A DNA stretch of 64,000 bases from Desulfolinea sp964487745 (GCA_964487745.1 CAZASG010000007.1:1-64000); one strand, 5' to 3'. Positions 8,996 through 18,359 are shown, counted from the first letter of the stretch. Made by a program: numbers and translations. Notes: generated by a model from the letters alone, not told the origin.

Positions 8996-10867
8996 ATGTC
9001 GTCTTATCAAATTTCAGATGCTGATAAAGCAAAACTTGAGGCTTTGGATAATCCCAAAGTTATGAAAATACTTGAGGAGACTGTTGCAGCAGCTAAACCT
9101 GCAAGAGTGGTTGTCTTTGATGACTCTGCTGAGGATTTGGCAAAGATCCGCCAGCTTGCTATGGACAATAATGAAGAAAAACCCCTCGCCATGGAAGGGC
9201 ACACTATTCATTATGATGGTTATTTCGATCAGGGACGTGATAAAGCCAATACAGCTACTTTGCTTCCTGCCGGGCAGACTCTAAGCCGTGGCTTGAATGT
9301 AAAAGAACGCGAAGCCGCTTTGGAAGAAATTTGGGATCTGATGGATGGGATCATGGAAGGTAAGGAAATGATCGTTCGTTTCTACTGCCTGGGCCCAACA
9401 GATTCTCGCTTCTCGCTCAGCGTTATGCAGATCACTGATTCTTATTATGTGGTTCATAGCGAAGATCTTCTTTATCGCCCGGGTTATGAGCAGTTCAAGA
9501 ATCTTGAAGATAAGAATGAGTTCTTCTGCTTCCGTCACAGTGCGGGTGAACTGGATGAGAACAACGTTACCAAAAATGTAGATAAACGCCGTATCTATAT
9601 TAACCCTGCCGATGGTTGCGTGATGACTGTCAATAACCAATATGCAGGCAACTCTCTTGCTTGTAAAAAGCTGGCATTGCGTTTGGCGATCAACAAAGCC
9701 AACAACGAAGATTGGCTCGCCGAGCACATGTTCATCTCTGCCTTCTACCCGCTTGATAAGAGCCGCAAGACTTATTTCATGGGCGCATATCCTAGTGGCT
9801 GTGGCAAGACCTCCACTGCGATGATCGAAGGCTCCACCATTGTTGGCGATGATATTGCCTACATCCGCGAAGGCGCAGAAGGTGAAATGCGTGCTGTCAA
9901 TATCGAACGTGGCATCTTCGGTATTATTGGTGACGTGAACGCCAAAGACGATCCTTTGATCTTCAAAGCTATCACAGAGCCAAAAGAGATCATCTTTAGC
10001 AATATCCTGACCACAGAAGATGGCAAGACCTATTGGTCTGGCATGGGCAAGGATATTGAAATCCCCACCGAGGGTTTCAACCATTCTGGTATATGGAAAA
10101 AAGGCAACGTGGATGCTGCGGGTAAAGAAATCCCCCCATCTCACCCCAACTCTCGCTTTACCTGTAAGATCAGCGATCTTGATAATGCCGACGAGAACTA
10201 TGACAACCCCGATGGCGTTGCAGTAGACGGCATTTTCTACGGCGGACGCGATTCGGATACGAACGTTCCCATCGCCGAGAGCCTGAGCTGGGCACACGGT
10301 GTCTTCGTCGGTGCTACCATCGAATCCGAGACGACCGCAACCATTCTTGGTGCCGTTGGTCAACGTAAGTCCAGCCCTATGGCAAATATGGACTTCGTGA
10401 TCGTACCTCTTTCACGCTATCTCACGAACCATATCAAATTCGGGAACAAACTAAAACGCTGCCCGAAAGTCTTCTCGACCAACTACTTCCTGAAGAATAC
10501 CGAAGGTCAGTATATGAACGAAAAGACCGACAAGCGCGTTTGGGCGCTCTGGGCAGAAGGCCGCGTACATGGCGATTATGATGCCATCGAAACCCCGATC
10601 GGTTACATCCCGAAATACGAAGATCTGAAAGTCCTCTTCGACGGTGCTTTTGATGACCGTAACTACACGCTCGAAGAATACAACGAACAATTTGCCATTC
10701 GCACTGATAAATATCTCGAAAAGATGGATCGTATGAAAGAACTCTTCAGTACTGAAGAAAATATGCCCGAAGAATTCTGGGCAGTGCTCAAATCGCAGCG
10801 TGAGAATTTGAAAGCATTGGCTAAAAAATTCAGTAAGGCCGTTATTACACCCTCTGAATTAGTGTAA
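8996..10867 (+). CDS. pckG: Phosphoenolpyruvate carboxykinase (GTP type)
   Basis: Converts oxaloacetate and GTP to phosphoenolpyruvate, CO2 and GDP, the entry step of gluconeogenesis. The 623-residue length and the nucleotide loop YPSGCGKT near residues 265-272, with the reactive-loop cysteine, identify the GTP-dependent family rather than the ATP-dependent one. WAHGVFVGATIESETTAT near 430-448 is another GTP-PEPCK landmark. RBS AAAGGA at 8983-8988. It is monocistronic, with terminators on both sides and a possible operator just upstream. With the malic enzyme at 32.5 kb it points to growth on organic or amino acids. Confidence 0.95.
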   Translation: MSSYQISDADKAKLEALDNPKVMKILEETVAAAKPARVVVFDDSAEDLAKIRQLAMDNNEEKPLAMEGHTIHYDGYFDQGRDKANTATLLPAGQTLSRGLNVKEREAALEEIWDLMDGIMEGKEMIVRFYCLGPTDSRFSLSVMQITDSYYVVHSEDLLYRPGYEQFKNLEDKNEFFCFRHSAGELDENNVTKNVDKRRIYINPADGCVMTVNNQYAGNSLACKKLALRLAINKANNEDWLAEHMFISAFYPLDKSRKTYFMGAYPSGCGKTSTAMIEGSTIVGDDIAYIREGAEGEMRAVNIERGIFGIIGDVNAKDDPLIFKAITEPKEIIFSNILTTEDGKTYWSGMGKDIEIPTEGFNHSGIWKKGNVDAAGKEIPPSHPNSRFTCKISDLDNADENYDNPDGVAVDGIFYGGRDSDTNVPIAESLSWAHGVFVGATIESETTATILGAVGQRKSSPMANMDFVIVPLSRYLTNHIKFGNKLKRCPKVFSTNYFLKNTEGQYMNEKTDKRVWALWAEGRVHGDYDAIETPIGYIPKYEDLKVLFDGAFDDRNYTLEEYNEQFAIRTDKYLEKMDRMKELFSTEENMPEEFWAVLKSQRENLKALAKKFSKAVITPSELV

Positions 10868-10886
10868 TCAAATTTTAGTTCGTAAT

Positions 10887-10922
10887 AAAAAACTCCGAGA
10901 TGAAAATCTCGGAGTTTTTTAT
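10887..10922 (+). terminator. Rho-independent terminator of the PEPCK gene
   Basis: Strong stem AACTCCGAGAT / ATCTCGGAGTT (10891-10901 with 10906-10916) with a GAAA tetraloop, flanked by A and T runs, so it can also act on the opposite strand for the convergent gene that ends at 10928. Confidence 0.9.
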
Positions 10923-10927
10923 TATTC

Positions 10928-11302
10928 TTAATGAACGCCAAGCCAGGCTAAAGCCTCATCTTTATTTGCAAAAAAGCGAAACATTACACCTCTATTGTGG
11001 GCAACATTTTCCATGAAATTGGTGTCTTTGTTTATTTTATCCTTTTCATTGGGAACAACAGCTATTTTCGTGTGACGCAACCCCATTTCTTCAAGAGATG
11101 TCGAAAACTTATAGAAATCCAGCGTATCTCCTTGCCTAACATAATCCCGCCCATCAATTAAAACTTTATCCAAATTATGCTTTTTGCATAGTCGGGCTAT
11201 CTCTTCCATTATTGCGAGTGCCAATTTTAGATCCAAATTTGCATATCTGTGGATGGTGTATAGATAATCTTTATGAGGGGTTGATGTAATTTCTACTTCC
11301 AT
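10928..11302 (-). CDS. STAS/SpoIIAA-like small protein
   Basis: Soluble protein of about 124 residues with the alternating beta-alpha pattern of the SpoIIAA-like/STAS group: a helix around LALAIMEEIARLCKKHN, then a strand KVLIDGRDYVRQG, then a later strand TKIAVVPNE and a final helix DEALAWLG. Proteins of this kind often occur as stand-alone proteins of unknown role. I preferred ATG 11302 (AGGTG shortly upstream on the minus strand) to an in-frame TTG at 11323. It converges on the PEPCK gene and is divergent from tetR. It has no phosphorylatable serine motif that I can recognise. Confidence 0.6.
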   Translation of the reverse strand: MEVEITSTPHKDYLYTIHRYANLDLKLALAIMEEIARLCKKHNLDKVLIDGRDYVRQGDTLDFYKFSTSLEEMGLRHTKIAVVPNEKDKINKDTNFMENVAHNRGVMFRFFANKDEALAWLGVH

Positions 11303-11400
11303 TTGACACCTATGAAATCGCAATAACTACCTTCTATTAGATACCAACAGCAAAATAATATCATGAAATCATTGTTGTGAAAAATGTTTCTACCTAACAC

Positions 11401-11429
11401 TTGACTCCCCTATCTCCTTATGGTAAAAA
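11401..11429 (+). promoter_or_regulatory. Sigma-70-type promoter for the tetR gene
   Basis: TTGACT (11401-11406), 17-base spacer, TAAAAA (11424-11429). It lies 41 bases before the tetR start. Confidence 0.6.
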
Positions 11430-11469
11430 TGTGGCGCACTGACTGCCATATCGCAAAAGAGATGCCATA

Positions 11470-12051
11470 ATGATACAAGATCGCCGTATTCGCAGAACGC
11501 AAAAATTACTGGGCGAAGCCCTGATAGATCTCGCTCTGGAGAAGGGATATAAAAATATCACCATCCAGGATGTGACCGAACGCGCTGATATTGGCTATCG
11601 TACCTATTTTCGGCATTATGCAGGTTTGGACGAACTCTTGATCGCTGTGGCGCAGGAGCGTTTGGATGAGATCTACGATATCCTCGACCTCCCTCCAGCG
11701 GATGAGATCGTGGACGATCCTGTACAGCGTTTTCGTGAGATCGGACGCAAGCTCTTTCAACATATTCAAGATAACCGGACAGAGTTTCGCTTTTTATTGC
11801 TCGACCACAGCCTGCGTTTTGTGCTTGATCCCCTGATGAAACGTGCTTGCGAAAGAGCGGAAGAGAATTTGCGTGCTCTGCCTCAAAGAAATATCTCGGC
11901 GGCATTGGCAGCAAATCACATTATCGCATCCGCCTTCTCACTGATGCGCTGGTGGATGGAAAATGATATGCCCCACACCCCTGAGCGGATGGGCAAAATC
12001 TTTACAGATCTTACCGTCAAGCCAACCTGGTTGGTCATGATGGATGAATGA
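11470..12051 (+). CDS. TetR-family transcriptional regulator
   Basis: 193-residue regulator with an N-terminal TetR helix-turn-helix (about residues 8-55: helix around GEALIDLALEKGYKNIT, recognition helix after VTERADIGYRTYFRHY) and a variable ligand-binding C-terminal half. It directly precedes the exporter genes in the same direction, 41 bases before the first ATPase. By family habit it probably represses this exporter and itself until an inducer binds. The ligand cannot be told from sequence. Confidence 0.9.
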   Translation: MIQDRRIRRTQKLLGEALIDLALEKGYKNITIQDVTERADIGYRTYFRHYAGLDELLIAVAQERLDEIYDILDLPPADEIVDDPVQRFREIGRKLFQHIQDNRTEFRFLLLDHSLRFVLDPLMKRACERAEENLRALPQRNISAALAANHIIASAFSLMRWWMENDMPHTPERMGKIFTDLTVKPTWLVMMDE

Positions 12052-12092
12052 AAAAATCTTGTCATAGGCTAGATAATGTCCTGTGATAAAAA

Positions 12093-12812
12093 GTGAAATC
12101 CGTGGAAAATACAAAATCTTTAATTGAGTTACAGAACGTTGTAAAAAATTACAAAACCGAAGCTGGGGTCTTCCCTGCCCTGAAAGGCATTAATTTGCAG
12201 ATTCAGCGCGGGGAGTTTCTTGGCATCATCGGTAAATCGGGGGCAGGTAAATCGACCTTGCTCAATATGCTCACCGGTGTTGACCAGATTTCCTCGGGCG
12301 ACGTCATTGCGCACACGAACGGCAAGGGTGTTTCCCTTCACACCCTCAGCGAGAATGAACTTGCTCTTTGGCGTGGGCGTACGATGGGCGTTATCTATCA
12401 GTCCTTCCAACTCTTGCCTATGCTGACCCTCGTCCAGAACGTGATGATGCCAATGGACATGAGCGGGCTCTATCATCCACGCAAGAGTCGTGAGCGTGCT
12501 CTCGAACTTCTCGAGATGGTCGATATCCTCGATCACGCACACAAGTTACCGGCATTCATCTCGGGTGGGCAGCAACAGCGGGTAGCGATAGCACGTGCAC
12601 TGGCGAACGACCCGCCCCTGATCGTTGCGGATGAACCCACCGGCAGCCTCGATTCTGTCACTGCGGACCACATCTTCAAGCTCTTCGAACGTCTCGTAGA
12701 TGACGGGCACACTATCGTTATGGTCACGCACGATATGGGACTCATGCCGCGTTTCACCCGTCATGTCGAAATTGTGGACGGCGAACTCATCAATGAAGGG
12801 AGGCGGGAATGA
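12093..12812 (+). CDS. LolD/MacB-type ABC exporter ATPase
   Basis: 239-residue ATPase of the MacB/LolD class, which powers FtsX-like permeases. Walker A is GKSGAGKST near residues 48-56, signature ISGGQQQRVAIARAL near 151-165, Walker B LIVADEPTGSLDS near 170-182, and the switch histidine is in VMVTHDMG. The likely start is GTG 12093 (another GTG at 12102 is possible); no strong RBS is seen. The stop overlaps the start of the second ATPase (ATGA), implying translational coupling. With that ATPase it could form a heterodimeric engine. Confidence 0.9.
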   Translation: MKSVENTKSLIELQNVVKNYKTEAGVFPALKGINLQIQRGEFLGIIGKSGAGKSTLLNMLTGVDQISSGDVIAHTNGKGVSLHTLSENELALWRGRTMGVIYQSFQLLPMLTLVQNVMMPMDMSGLYHPRKSRERALELLEMVDILDHAHKLPAFISGGQQQRVAIARALANDPPLIVADEPTGSLDSVTADHIFKLFERLVDDGHTIVMVTHDMGLMPRFTRHVEIVDGELINEGRRE

Positions 12813-13957
12813 CGGATCGCTCTCAGCCTCAACCTGCTTCCGCTAAGGGACAGCCCATCATCGAAATGCAGCAGGTCGTTAAAACCTTCGTCAACGCGGC
12901 AGGGGAATTCACCGCTCTGCGCGGCATTGACCTGAAAGTATCACAGGGTGAATTTGTTGCCCTGATCGGTAAATCGGGCAGCGGAAAATCGACCCTGCTC
13001 AATATGCTCACTGGAATCGACCACCCGACGACAGGCAAAGTCCTGGTCAGCGATGTGGATGTTTACGCCATGACCGAAAGTAAACGCTCCCTCTGGCGCG
13101 GGCGGAATTTGGGCATTGTTTTTCAGTTCTTCCAATTGCTGCCGATGCTGAATCTGCTTGAGAACGTGATGCTGCCGATGGACTATGTTGGCATGTATGG
13201 TATCGACGAGCGCCCCAAACGTGCGATGGAATTGCTACGCATGGTCGGTTTGGAAGAACACGCCCAAAAATTACCGCGCGCTGTCTCAACGGGGCAGCAG
13301 CAGAGCGCCGCTATCGCGCGTGCCCTCGCAACGGATGCCCCCATCATCGTCGCCGATGAACCGACAGGCAATCTCGACTCACGTTCTGCCAGCCACATCA
13401 TTGATCTTTTCGATCAGCTTTCCGATCACGGCAAGACCATCGTTATGGTCACGCATGATCCCTCGATGACGAGACGCACCTCGCGCACAGTCGTTATCTC
13501 AGATGGGGAATTGGTCAACGAGACCATTGCCCAAACGCTGCCCTTGCTTTCTCATCCTTTAATGAAGGAACTCAATCATCGTATTGAGAAGCTGCACTTC
13601 CAGCCGGGCGAGACGATCATCCATAGTAAGAAACCCGTCGAGAAATTCTTTATGATCGCCAAAGGCAATGTGGATGTGGTGCTCAAAGGATGGCGAAAGG
13701 ATGACATTGTTGTTTCGAAATTGGGCGCGAATGATTTCTTTGGCGAGATCGAATTATTACGCGGTGGCAAGTCGATAGCCAGTGTGCGCGCAACAGTTGA
13801 TACTCCTGTCGAATTGTTGGCGCTTTCACGGGAAGATTTTGAGTGGCTAATGGAAGCCTCCCCGCTAACCGGAGAGGCAATTGGCAATATCGTGCAGAAA
13901 CGGTTGGAAGAAAAGAAACAGGCAGATCGCAGGAAAAAAAGACGATTATTTGGCTAG
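12809..13957 (+). CDS. LolD/MacB-type ATPase fused to a cyclic-nucleotide-binding-like domain
   Basis: 382 residues in two parts. Residues 1-235 are an exporter ATPase: Walker A GKSGSGKST near 55-63 and Walker B IIVADEPTGNLDS near 176-188. Its signature reads VSTGQQQSAAIARALA instead of SGGQQQR. Residues about 245-370 are a CAP-type cNMP-binding fold (FQPGETIIHSKKPVEKFFMI, then FFGEIELLRGGKSIASVRA) with no DNA-binding domain after it. In the phosphate-binding cassette the usual arginine position is serine, so cNMP binding is doubtful. The domain may sense another ligand or be structural. The start overlaps the first ATPase; a small hairpin (13978-13995) lies before the permease. Confidence 0.88.
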   Translation: MTDRSQPQPASAKGQPIIEMQQVVKTFVNAAGEFTALRGIDLKVSQGEFVALIGKSGSGKSTLLNMLTGIDHPTTGKVLVSDVDVYAMTESKRSLWRGRNLGIVFQFFQLLPMLNLLENVMLPMDYVGMYGIDERPKRAMELLRMVGLEEHAQKLPRAVSTGQQQSAAIARALATDAPIIVADEPTGNLDSRSASHIIDLFDQLSDHGKTIVMVTHDPSMTRRTSRTVVISDGELVNETIAQTLPLLSHPLMKELNHRIEKLHFQPGETIIHSKKPVEKFFMIAKGNVDVVLKGWRKDDIVVSKLGANDFFGEIELLRGGKSIASVRATVDTPVELLALSREDFEWLMEASPLTGEAIGNIVQKRLEEKKQADRRKKRRLFG

Positions 13958-14027
13958 AAATGTTATGTTATTGCCGCGACCTGCTAGTACAGGTCTTGCA
14001 ATGATTGAGTAAAACGGAGTAAAAACT

Positions 14028-16466
14028 ATGCGCCCACGTTGGCGAAAAGTATTTTCAGACCTCGTAGATAATAAAGCCCGTACGCTTTTGGTGGTGCTTT
14101 CGATCGCTGTTGGCATTTTCGCCATTGGTGTGATCGTAGGTGCCTACAAAATCATCCAGGCGGATATGGGCGTCAGCTACGCAGCAAATAACCCTGCGAA
14201 TATCGAGATCCGTATGAGCGATTTCGACGAAGAATTTTTACAGACCCTCCGCAATGTAGATGGTGTCGAAGATGCTGAGGGACGCCGTGTATTTAGCGTA
14301 CGAGTTCGCCCTTTGGGGGAAGATGAATGGACTTCGATCAATATTGTCACCATTCAGGATTTTGAAGAAAACACTATTAATCTTCTTGTTCCTGAAAGTG
14401 GCACAACGATTCCGTTGAAGAATGAAATGCTTCTACAGAAAGATATCCTGGAAGATTTCGACGTTGCTCCGGGCGATATTGTCGAATTCCAGCTTCCAGA
14501 TGAAACGGTTAAAACCATCCGTGTTGCCGGTTTGATAGGTGATTCATCCACAGATGCCATCGACTTTCTCGCCCCTCCGCTGGGTTATATCGAGCCGAAA
14601 ACCTTGCGCCTTTTCAATCAAATAGATGACGGGACTTTCAACCGTCTGTACGCTACCGTTGAAGAAGGCAAGGATGATGACGAACACATCACCTCGGTTT
14701 TAGTCAGATTGAAGGATAAGGTCGAGAATAATAATTATTCTGTTTGGCGCACCTTCAGTTCCAAAACGCATGAACACCCGCTGGAGTCAACAGTCAACGC
14801 TGTATTAGGGATTTTGATGGCGTTGGGCATTTTGATCATGTTCCTCTCCAGTTCACTGATCGCGAATACCCTTAGCGCACTCCTCAAACAGCATTTGCGC
14901 CATATTGGCGTGATGAAACTTATCGGGGGACGTGACAAGCTCATCTTCAAGATGTATCTCGTACTCCTGTTTGCTTTTGGCTTGCTCTCATTATTGATCG
15001 CTGTGCCCGCCGGTGGGCAGGGTGCCTATGCTCTCGCTAATTATGTGGGTGAGATGATGGGTTTCGATCTGCTTGGATACAGGATCGTGCCCCTCGCCTT
15101 TTTCGTCCAGATCGTGGTCGGGATGCTGGTTCCCCTCGTGGCGGGGCTTGTACCTGTGGTCAAAGGTTCGCGCGTGACGGTGCAAAAAGCCCTCAGCGGG
15201 GATCTCGCTCGAGAATCCGGGGAACCAGTTGAAGAAGGAGAAAAACGGGAATCGCGCGCGGAACAAATTCAGATCAGGGCAGCCAGCTTCCTTGCCGATC
15301 GCGGCATTCGTATCCCGCGTCCCATGCTGGTTTCCCTGCGAAACACCTTCCGGCAGCGCAGTCGCCTGGTATTGACTCTTTTCACCTTGATGATGGCAGG
15401 AGCGATCTTTATCTCGGTCTTCAATGTCCGTGTTTCCCTGCGTGAATATGTGAACGTGGTCGGCAATTACTTCCTCGCAGATGTGACGGTGTCTTTCGGA
15501 AAACTTTATCGTATTAACGAAGTAGAACAATTTGCCATGACCGATCCACGCGTGGTGGGCGTGGAAGGTTGGGCATTTGCTACCGCTGAAATTCTGGATG
15601 ATGATGGCACAGTTTCTGATAATGTCGATATTCTTGCCCCACCTGCCGAAAGCCAATTGGTCTCCCCGCTTCTGGTGGATGGACGCTGGATCCGCACCAC
15701 AGATGTCAGGAAGATGGCGATCAGTGAGAGTATCTACGACAGTTATCCAGATTTACAAGTGGGCGATGAGATTCCGCTAAAGATCAACGGGCGTGAAGAA
15801 ATCTGGGAAATCGTGGGAATATTCAAGTTCGTGGGGATGGAAGGCACTATCGCATATGCTCCTTATGAATATATTTCGCGTGAAACGAATATTGCCAATC
15901 GCTCGGCTTCCTTCAGAATCGTGAGCGACAACCACGAGCGTAAACATCAGGAAGTATTGGCAAAAGAGATTGACGTTTACTTTCGCGAGAATGGTTTTCA
16001 AGTGACAGAGACCACCGCTGGTCTTTCAATGATGGACGAAGCCTCAGAGAGCCTCGATATTTTGATCGCCTTCCTACTCATCATGGCAATGCTGACCGCT
16101 ATTGTTGGGGCAATGGGTTTGGCAGGCACAATGAGCATGAATGTTCTCGAGCGCACGCGTGAGATCGGTATTATGCGTGCCGTTGGCGCGACCGATTTTG
16201 AGATCATTCGCATGGTTTTGGTCGAGGGTTTGCTGATCGGTTTTATTTCTTTTGCCATCAGTATCGTTATGGCAGTGCCCTTTACTTATTTGCTTTCCGG
16301 TATTGTCAGCGCTGCGACTTTTGAAACCCCTATTGCCGTTGTTTTTACCCCCACAGGCTATGGCATCTGGCTGGGCTTGGTCATTATTCTCTCCGTATTG
16401 GCGAGTGTTCTGCCTGCACGTAATGCAGCGAGACTTACCATTCGAGAAGTTCTATCTTATGAATAA
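14028..16466 (+). CDS. FtsX/MacB-like ABC exporter permease, double-domain
   Basis: 812-residue membrane protein with two copies of the MacB core-plus-FtsX unit. The first transmembrane helix is near residues 18-40, followed by a large extracytoplasmic region and an FtsX domain near 260-400 (LGILMALGILIMFLSSSLIA). A second start helix sits near 455 (LVLTLFTLMMAGAIFISVFN), with another extracytoplasmic domain and a final FtsX domain near 680-805 ending RLTIREVLSYE. Such fused permeases work with LolD-type ATPases to move lipophilic or peptide substrates or to drive envelope processes. The following adaptor gene (36 bases on) supports an exporter. Confidence 0.9.
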   Translation: MRPRWRKVFSDLVDNKARTLLVVLSIAVGIFAIGVIVGAYKIIQADMGVSYAANNPANIEIRMSDFDEEFLQTLRNVDGVEDAEGRRVFSVRVRPLGEDEWTSINIVTIQDFEENTINLLVPESGTTIPLKNEMLLQKDILEDFDVAPGDIVEFQLPDETVKTIRVAGLIGDSSTDAIDFLAPPLGYIEPKTLRLFNQIDDGTFNRLYATVEEGKDDDEHITSVLVRLKDKVENNNYSVWRTFSSKTHEHPLESTVNAVLGILMALGILIMFLSSSLIANTLSALLKQHLRHIGVMKLIGGRDKLIFKMYLVLLFAFGLLSLLIAVPAGGQGAYALANYVGEMMGFDLLGYRIVPLAFFVQIVVGMLVPLVAGLVPVVKGSRVTVQKALSGDLARESGEPVEEGEKRESRAEQIQIRAASFLADRGIRIPRPMLVSLRNTFRQRSRLVLTLFTLMMAGAIFISVFNVRVSLREYVNVVGNYFLADVTVSFGKLYRINEVEQFAMTDPRVVGVEGWAFATAEILDDDGTVSDNVDILAPPAESQLVSPLLVDGRWIRTTDVRKMAISESIYDSYPDLQVGDEIPLKINGREEIWEIVGIFKFVGMEGTIAYAPYEYISRETNIANRSASFRIVSDNHERKHQEVLAKEIDVYFRENGFQVTETTAGLSMMDEASESLDILIAFLLIMAMLTAIVGAMGLAGTMSMNVLERTREIGIMRAVGATDFEIIRMVLVEGLLIGFISFAISIVMAVPFTYLLSGIVSAATFETPIAVVFTPTGYGIWLGLVIILSVLASVLPARNAARLTIREVLSYE

Positions 16467-16501
16467 AGTGCAATAAGAATTGCAGTATAAAGGAAACAAA
16501 G

Positions 16502-17668
16502 ATGAAGACTCAAAAATTACGAACACTCTTTTTTGTCATGATCGTATTTGCGCTGATTCTCAGTGCATGTGGCGCCGAAGCAACCCCTGAACCCGAGATG
16601 CCGGTTGAAACCGTCAGTATTGAAGGTGTGGTCGCAGAGGGGCATATCCTCCCTGCACGGGATGTGATGCTAAACTTCTCAGCACGTGGCACGGTGGAAG
16701 AAATCCTCGTCGATGAAGGTGAAATGGTTACCAAAGATCAGGTCATTATCCGGCTTGCTGATCGCGAGCAGGCAGAAGCTGCTCTGCGTGCTGCAGAACT
16801 TGAATTGACCAGCGCCGAGCAAGCCTACGACGATTTCGTCCGAACAGGCGGGCTGACAACGGCCGATGCCTGGCAGGCTTATCTCAATGCCCAGATCGTC
16901 CGCGCCAAAGCCGAGCGTGAATGGGAAAAACTCAATATAGATGACCTAGAAGAAGATATTGACGATGCCCAGGCTGATGTCAACGACCGAGAAGAAGATT
17001 TGCAGGATGCGCTGGATGAGTTAGCAAAATACGAAGAATTGGACGCCGAGAATACCAAACGCAAAAATGCTGAAGACGATGTCGAAGAAGCACAGGAAGA
17101 TTTGAACGAAGCCCTGCGCGATCTCGAAGATGCGATCCGTAAGCTGGATGGTGTCCGCGCTGAGTTGGATGCCGCCCTCGCAGCTGAAGCCGAAGCCAAA
17201 CGTGAATACGAATCACGCGCGGACGATGGGCTTGATCCCGAGCAAAAGGCATTGCTTGAAGCCAGACTAGATAACGCCAAAGCTCAAGTGGACGCAGCTC
17301 AGAGCGCTCTCGATGCTTATGAGCTCAAAGCGCCCTTCGATGGCACAGTAACCGATGTGAATCTCGAAGTCGGGCAGTTGGTGGGCCCCGAAACATGGGC
17401 AGCCCAGATGGCTGATTTCAGCGAGTTCTATGTGGAGACCAGCGACCTGACTGAGTTGGAAGTAGTAAAGGTTGACGAAGGACAGGCGGTGGAGATCGTC
17501 CCCGATGCTCTGCCCAATCTTGTTTTAGATGGTACCGTTGAGCGTGTTGGACAATCCTTCCGCGCGCAGGCTGGCGATGTTGTTTATAAAGTTACGATCC
17601 GCTTGAATGATGACGATCCTGCCCTCCGCTGGGGGATGACGGTGGAAGTCGCCTTTTTAGCGGAATAG
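16502..17668 (+). CDS. HlyD/MacA-like adaptor lipoprotein
   Basis: 388-residue membrane-fusion-type adaptor. The signal peptide has lipobox LSAC (Cys23). A lipoyl/barrel-sandwich half (VEEILVDEGEMVTKDQVIIR, near residues 63-82) is followed by a very acidic, Ala-rich coiled coil from about 95 to 255, then the second lipoyl half (APFDGTVTDVNLEVGQLVGP) and a beta-barrel. The coil is longer than in the second adaptor of this window (53331-54365). No outer-membrane factor is nearby, so it may simply cap the permease outside the cell membrane. A terminator follows. Confidence 0.88.
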   Translation: MKTQKLRTLFFVMIVFALILSACGAEATPEPEMPVETVSIEGVVAEGHILPARDVMLNFSARGTVEEILVDEGEMVTKDQVIIRLADREQAEAALRAAELELTSAEQAYDDFVRTGGLTTADAWQAYLNAQIVRAKAEREWEKLNIDDLEEDIDDAQADVNDREEDLQDALDELAKYEELDAENTKRKNAEDDVEEAQEDLNEALRDLEDAIRKLDGVRAELDAALAAEAEAKREYESRADDGLDPEQKALLEARLDNAKAQVDAAQSALDAYELKAPFDGTVTDVNLEVGQLVGPETWAAQMADFSEFYVETSDLTELEVVKVDEGQAVEIVPDALPNLVLDGTVERVGQSFRAQAGDVVYKVTIRLNDDDPALRWGMTVEVAFLAE

Positions 17669-17689
17669 ATTGAAGATAGGTGTTTATAG

Positions 17690-17719
17690 AGCTCCCTCGA
17701 AAAGAGGGAGCTTTCTTTT
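17690..17719 (+). terminator. Rho-independent terminator of the first exporter operon
   Basis: Stem AGCTCCCTC / GAGGGAGCT (17690-17698 with 17704-17712), a 5-base GAAAA loop and the T-rich tail TTCTTTTTT. Confidence 0.9.
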
Positions 17720-17777
17720 TTAACGGTAGCAGGTTTTTCATGCGTGTGACGCGGTTTTTTCATCCTGAGAAAATCGG

Positions 17778-17806
17778 TTGCATGTGCCTTTTAAGTATGC
17801 TACACT
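17778..17806 (+). promoter_or_regulatory. Sigma-70-type promoter for the cNMP-binding-domain gene
   Basis: TTGCAT (17778-17783), 17-base spacer, TACACT (17801-17806), 30 bases before the start codon. Confidence 0.55.
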
Positions 17807-17836
17807 ACAAAAAGATTCTCTTTTTCGCGAGGCAGC

Positions 17837-18313
17837 ATGAGTTCATTCGTTAGCATTCTTAAACAAAGTGATGTTTTTTATCAATTCACACCAACGCAAC
17901 TGGAGTTAGTGGCAAACTTATGTCGCGAGGTTGTCTTTGCAGATGGGGAAACAATTTTTGAAGAGAATAGTAGCAGTAAAGAATTGTATGTGATCGCAAA
18001 TGGTGAGGTGAAGATTCTCATCAATTCTTCGAGTGGCAAGAAGGGGACGGTTGTCGCCATTTTACGACGAGGTCAATCCTTTGGAGAAGTGGCTTTGGTT
18101 GATGAAGGATTGCGTTCTGCTTCTGCGCGTTCCGGAGAAAAAGATACCCGTTTGGTGATCATTCCTCGAGATCGTTTGCTAATGTTGTGTGAAACTTACC
18201 CCCAATTGGGTTACCGATTGATGTATAACTTATCGGCTGATTTGGCAATGAAGATTCGTAATACGGATTTACGCATCCGAGATCAGGTTTTGTACTCTCC
18301 TTCAAAGAAATAA
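17837..18313 (+). CDS. Stand-alone cyclic-nucleotide-binding domain protein
   Basis: 158-residue protein consisting almost entirely of a CAP-type ligand-binding domain with no helix-turn-helix. The phosphate-binding cassette FGEVALVDEGLRSASARS (about residues 82-99) keeps the Gly-Glu pair and an Arg-Ser-Ala, so it could bind a cyclic nucleotide. It is set off from the exporter operon by a terminator and its own promoter. Single-domain proteins of this type often act by contact with a partner. The neighbouring ATPase carries a related but degenerate domain, which makes a functional link possible but unproven. Confidence 0.8.
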   Translation: MSSFVSILKQSDVFYQFTPTQLELVANLCREVVFADGETIFEENSSSKELYVIANGEVKILINSSSGKKGTVVAILRRGQSFGEVALVDEGLRSASARSGEKDTRLVIIPRDRLLMLCETYPQLGYRLMYNLSADLAMKIRNTDLRIRDQVLYSPSKK

Positions 18314-18331
18314 AAAATCCGTAAAAACTTT

Positions 18332-18359
18332 TTGACGCCCTTGACCCTTGACTTATAAC
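18332..18359 (+). promoter_or_regulatory. Candidate promoter of the second LIV operon
   Basis: TTGACG (18332-18337), 16-base spacer, TATAAC (18354-18359). The spacer contains two further TTGAC copies, so the exact -35 is ambiguous. It leaves a leader of nearly 190 bases. Confidence 0.45.

Noticed and set aside
9281..10363. 360-codon frame antisense to the PEPCK gene
   Set aside because: It lies wholly inside a clear, conserved gene, has no RBS and its composition is what codon bias on the other strand produces.
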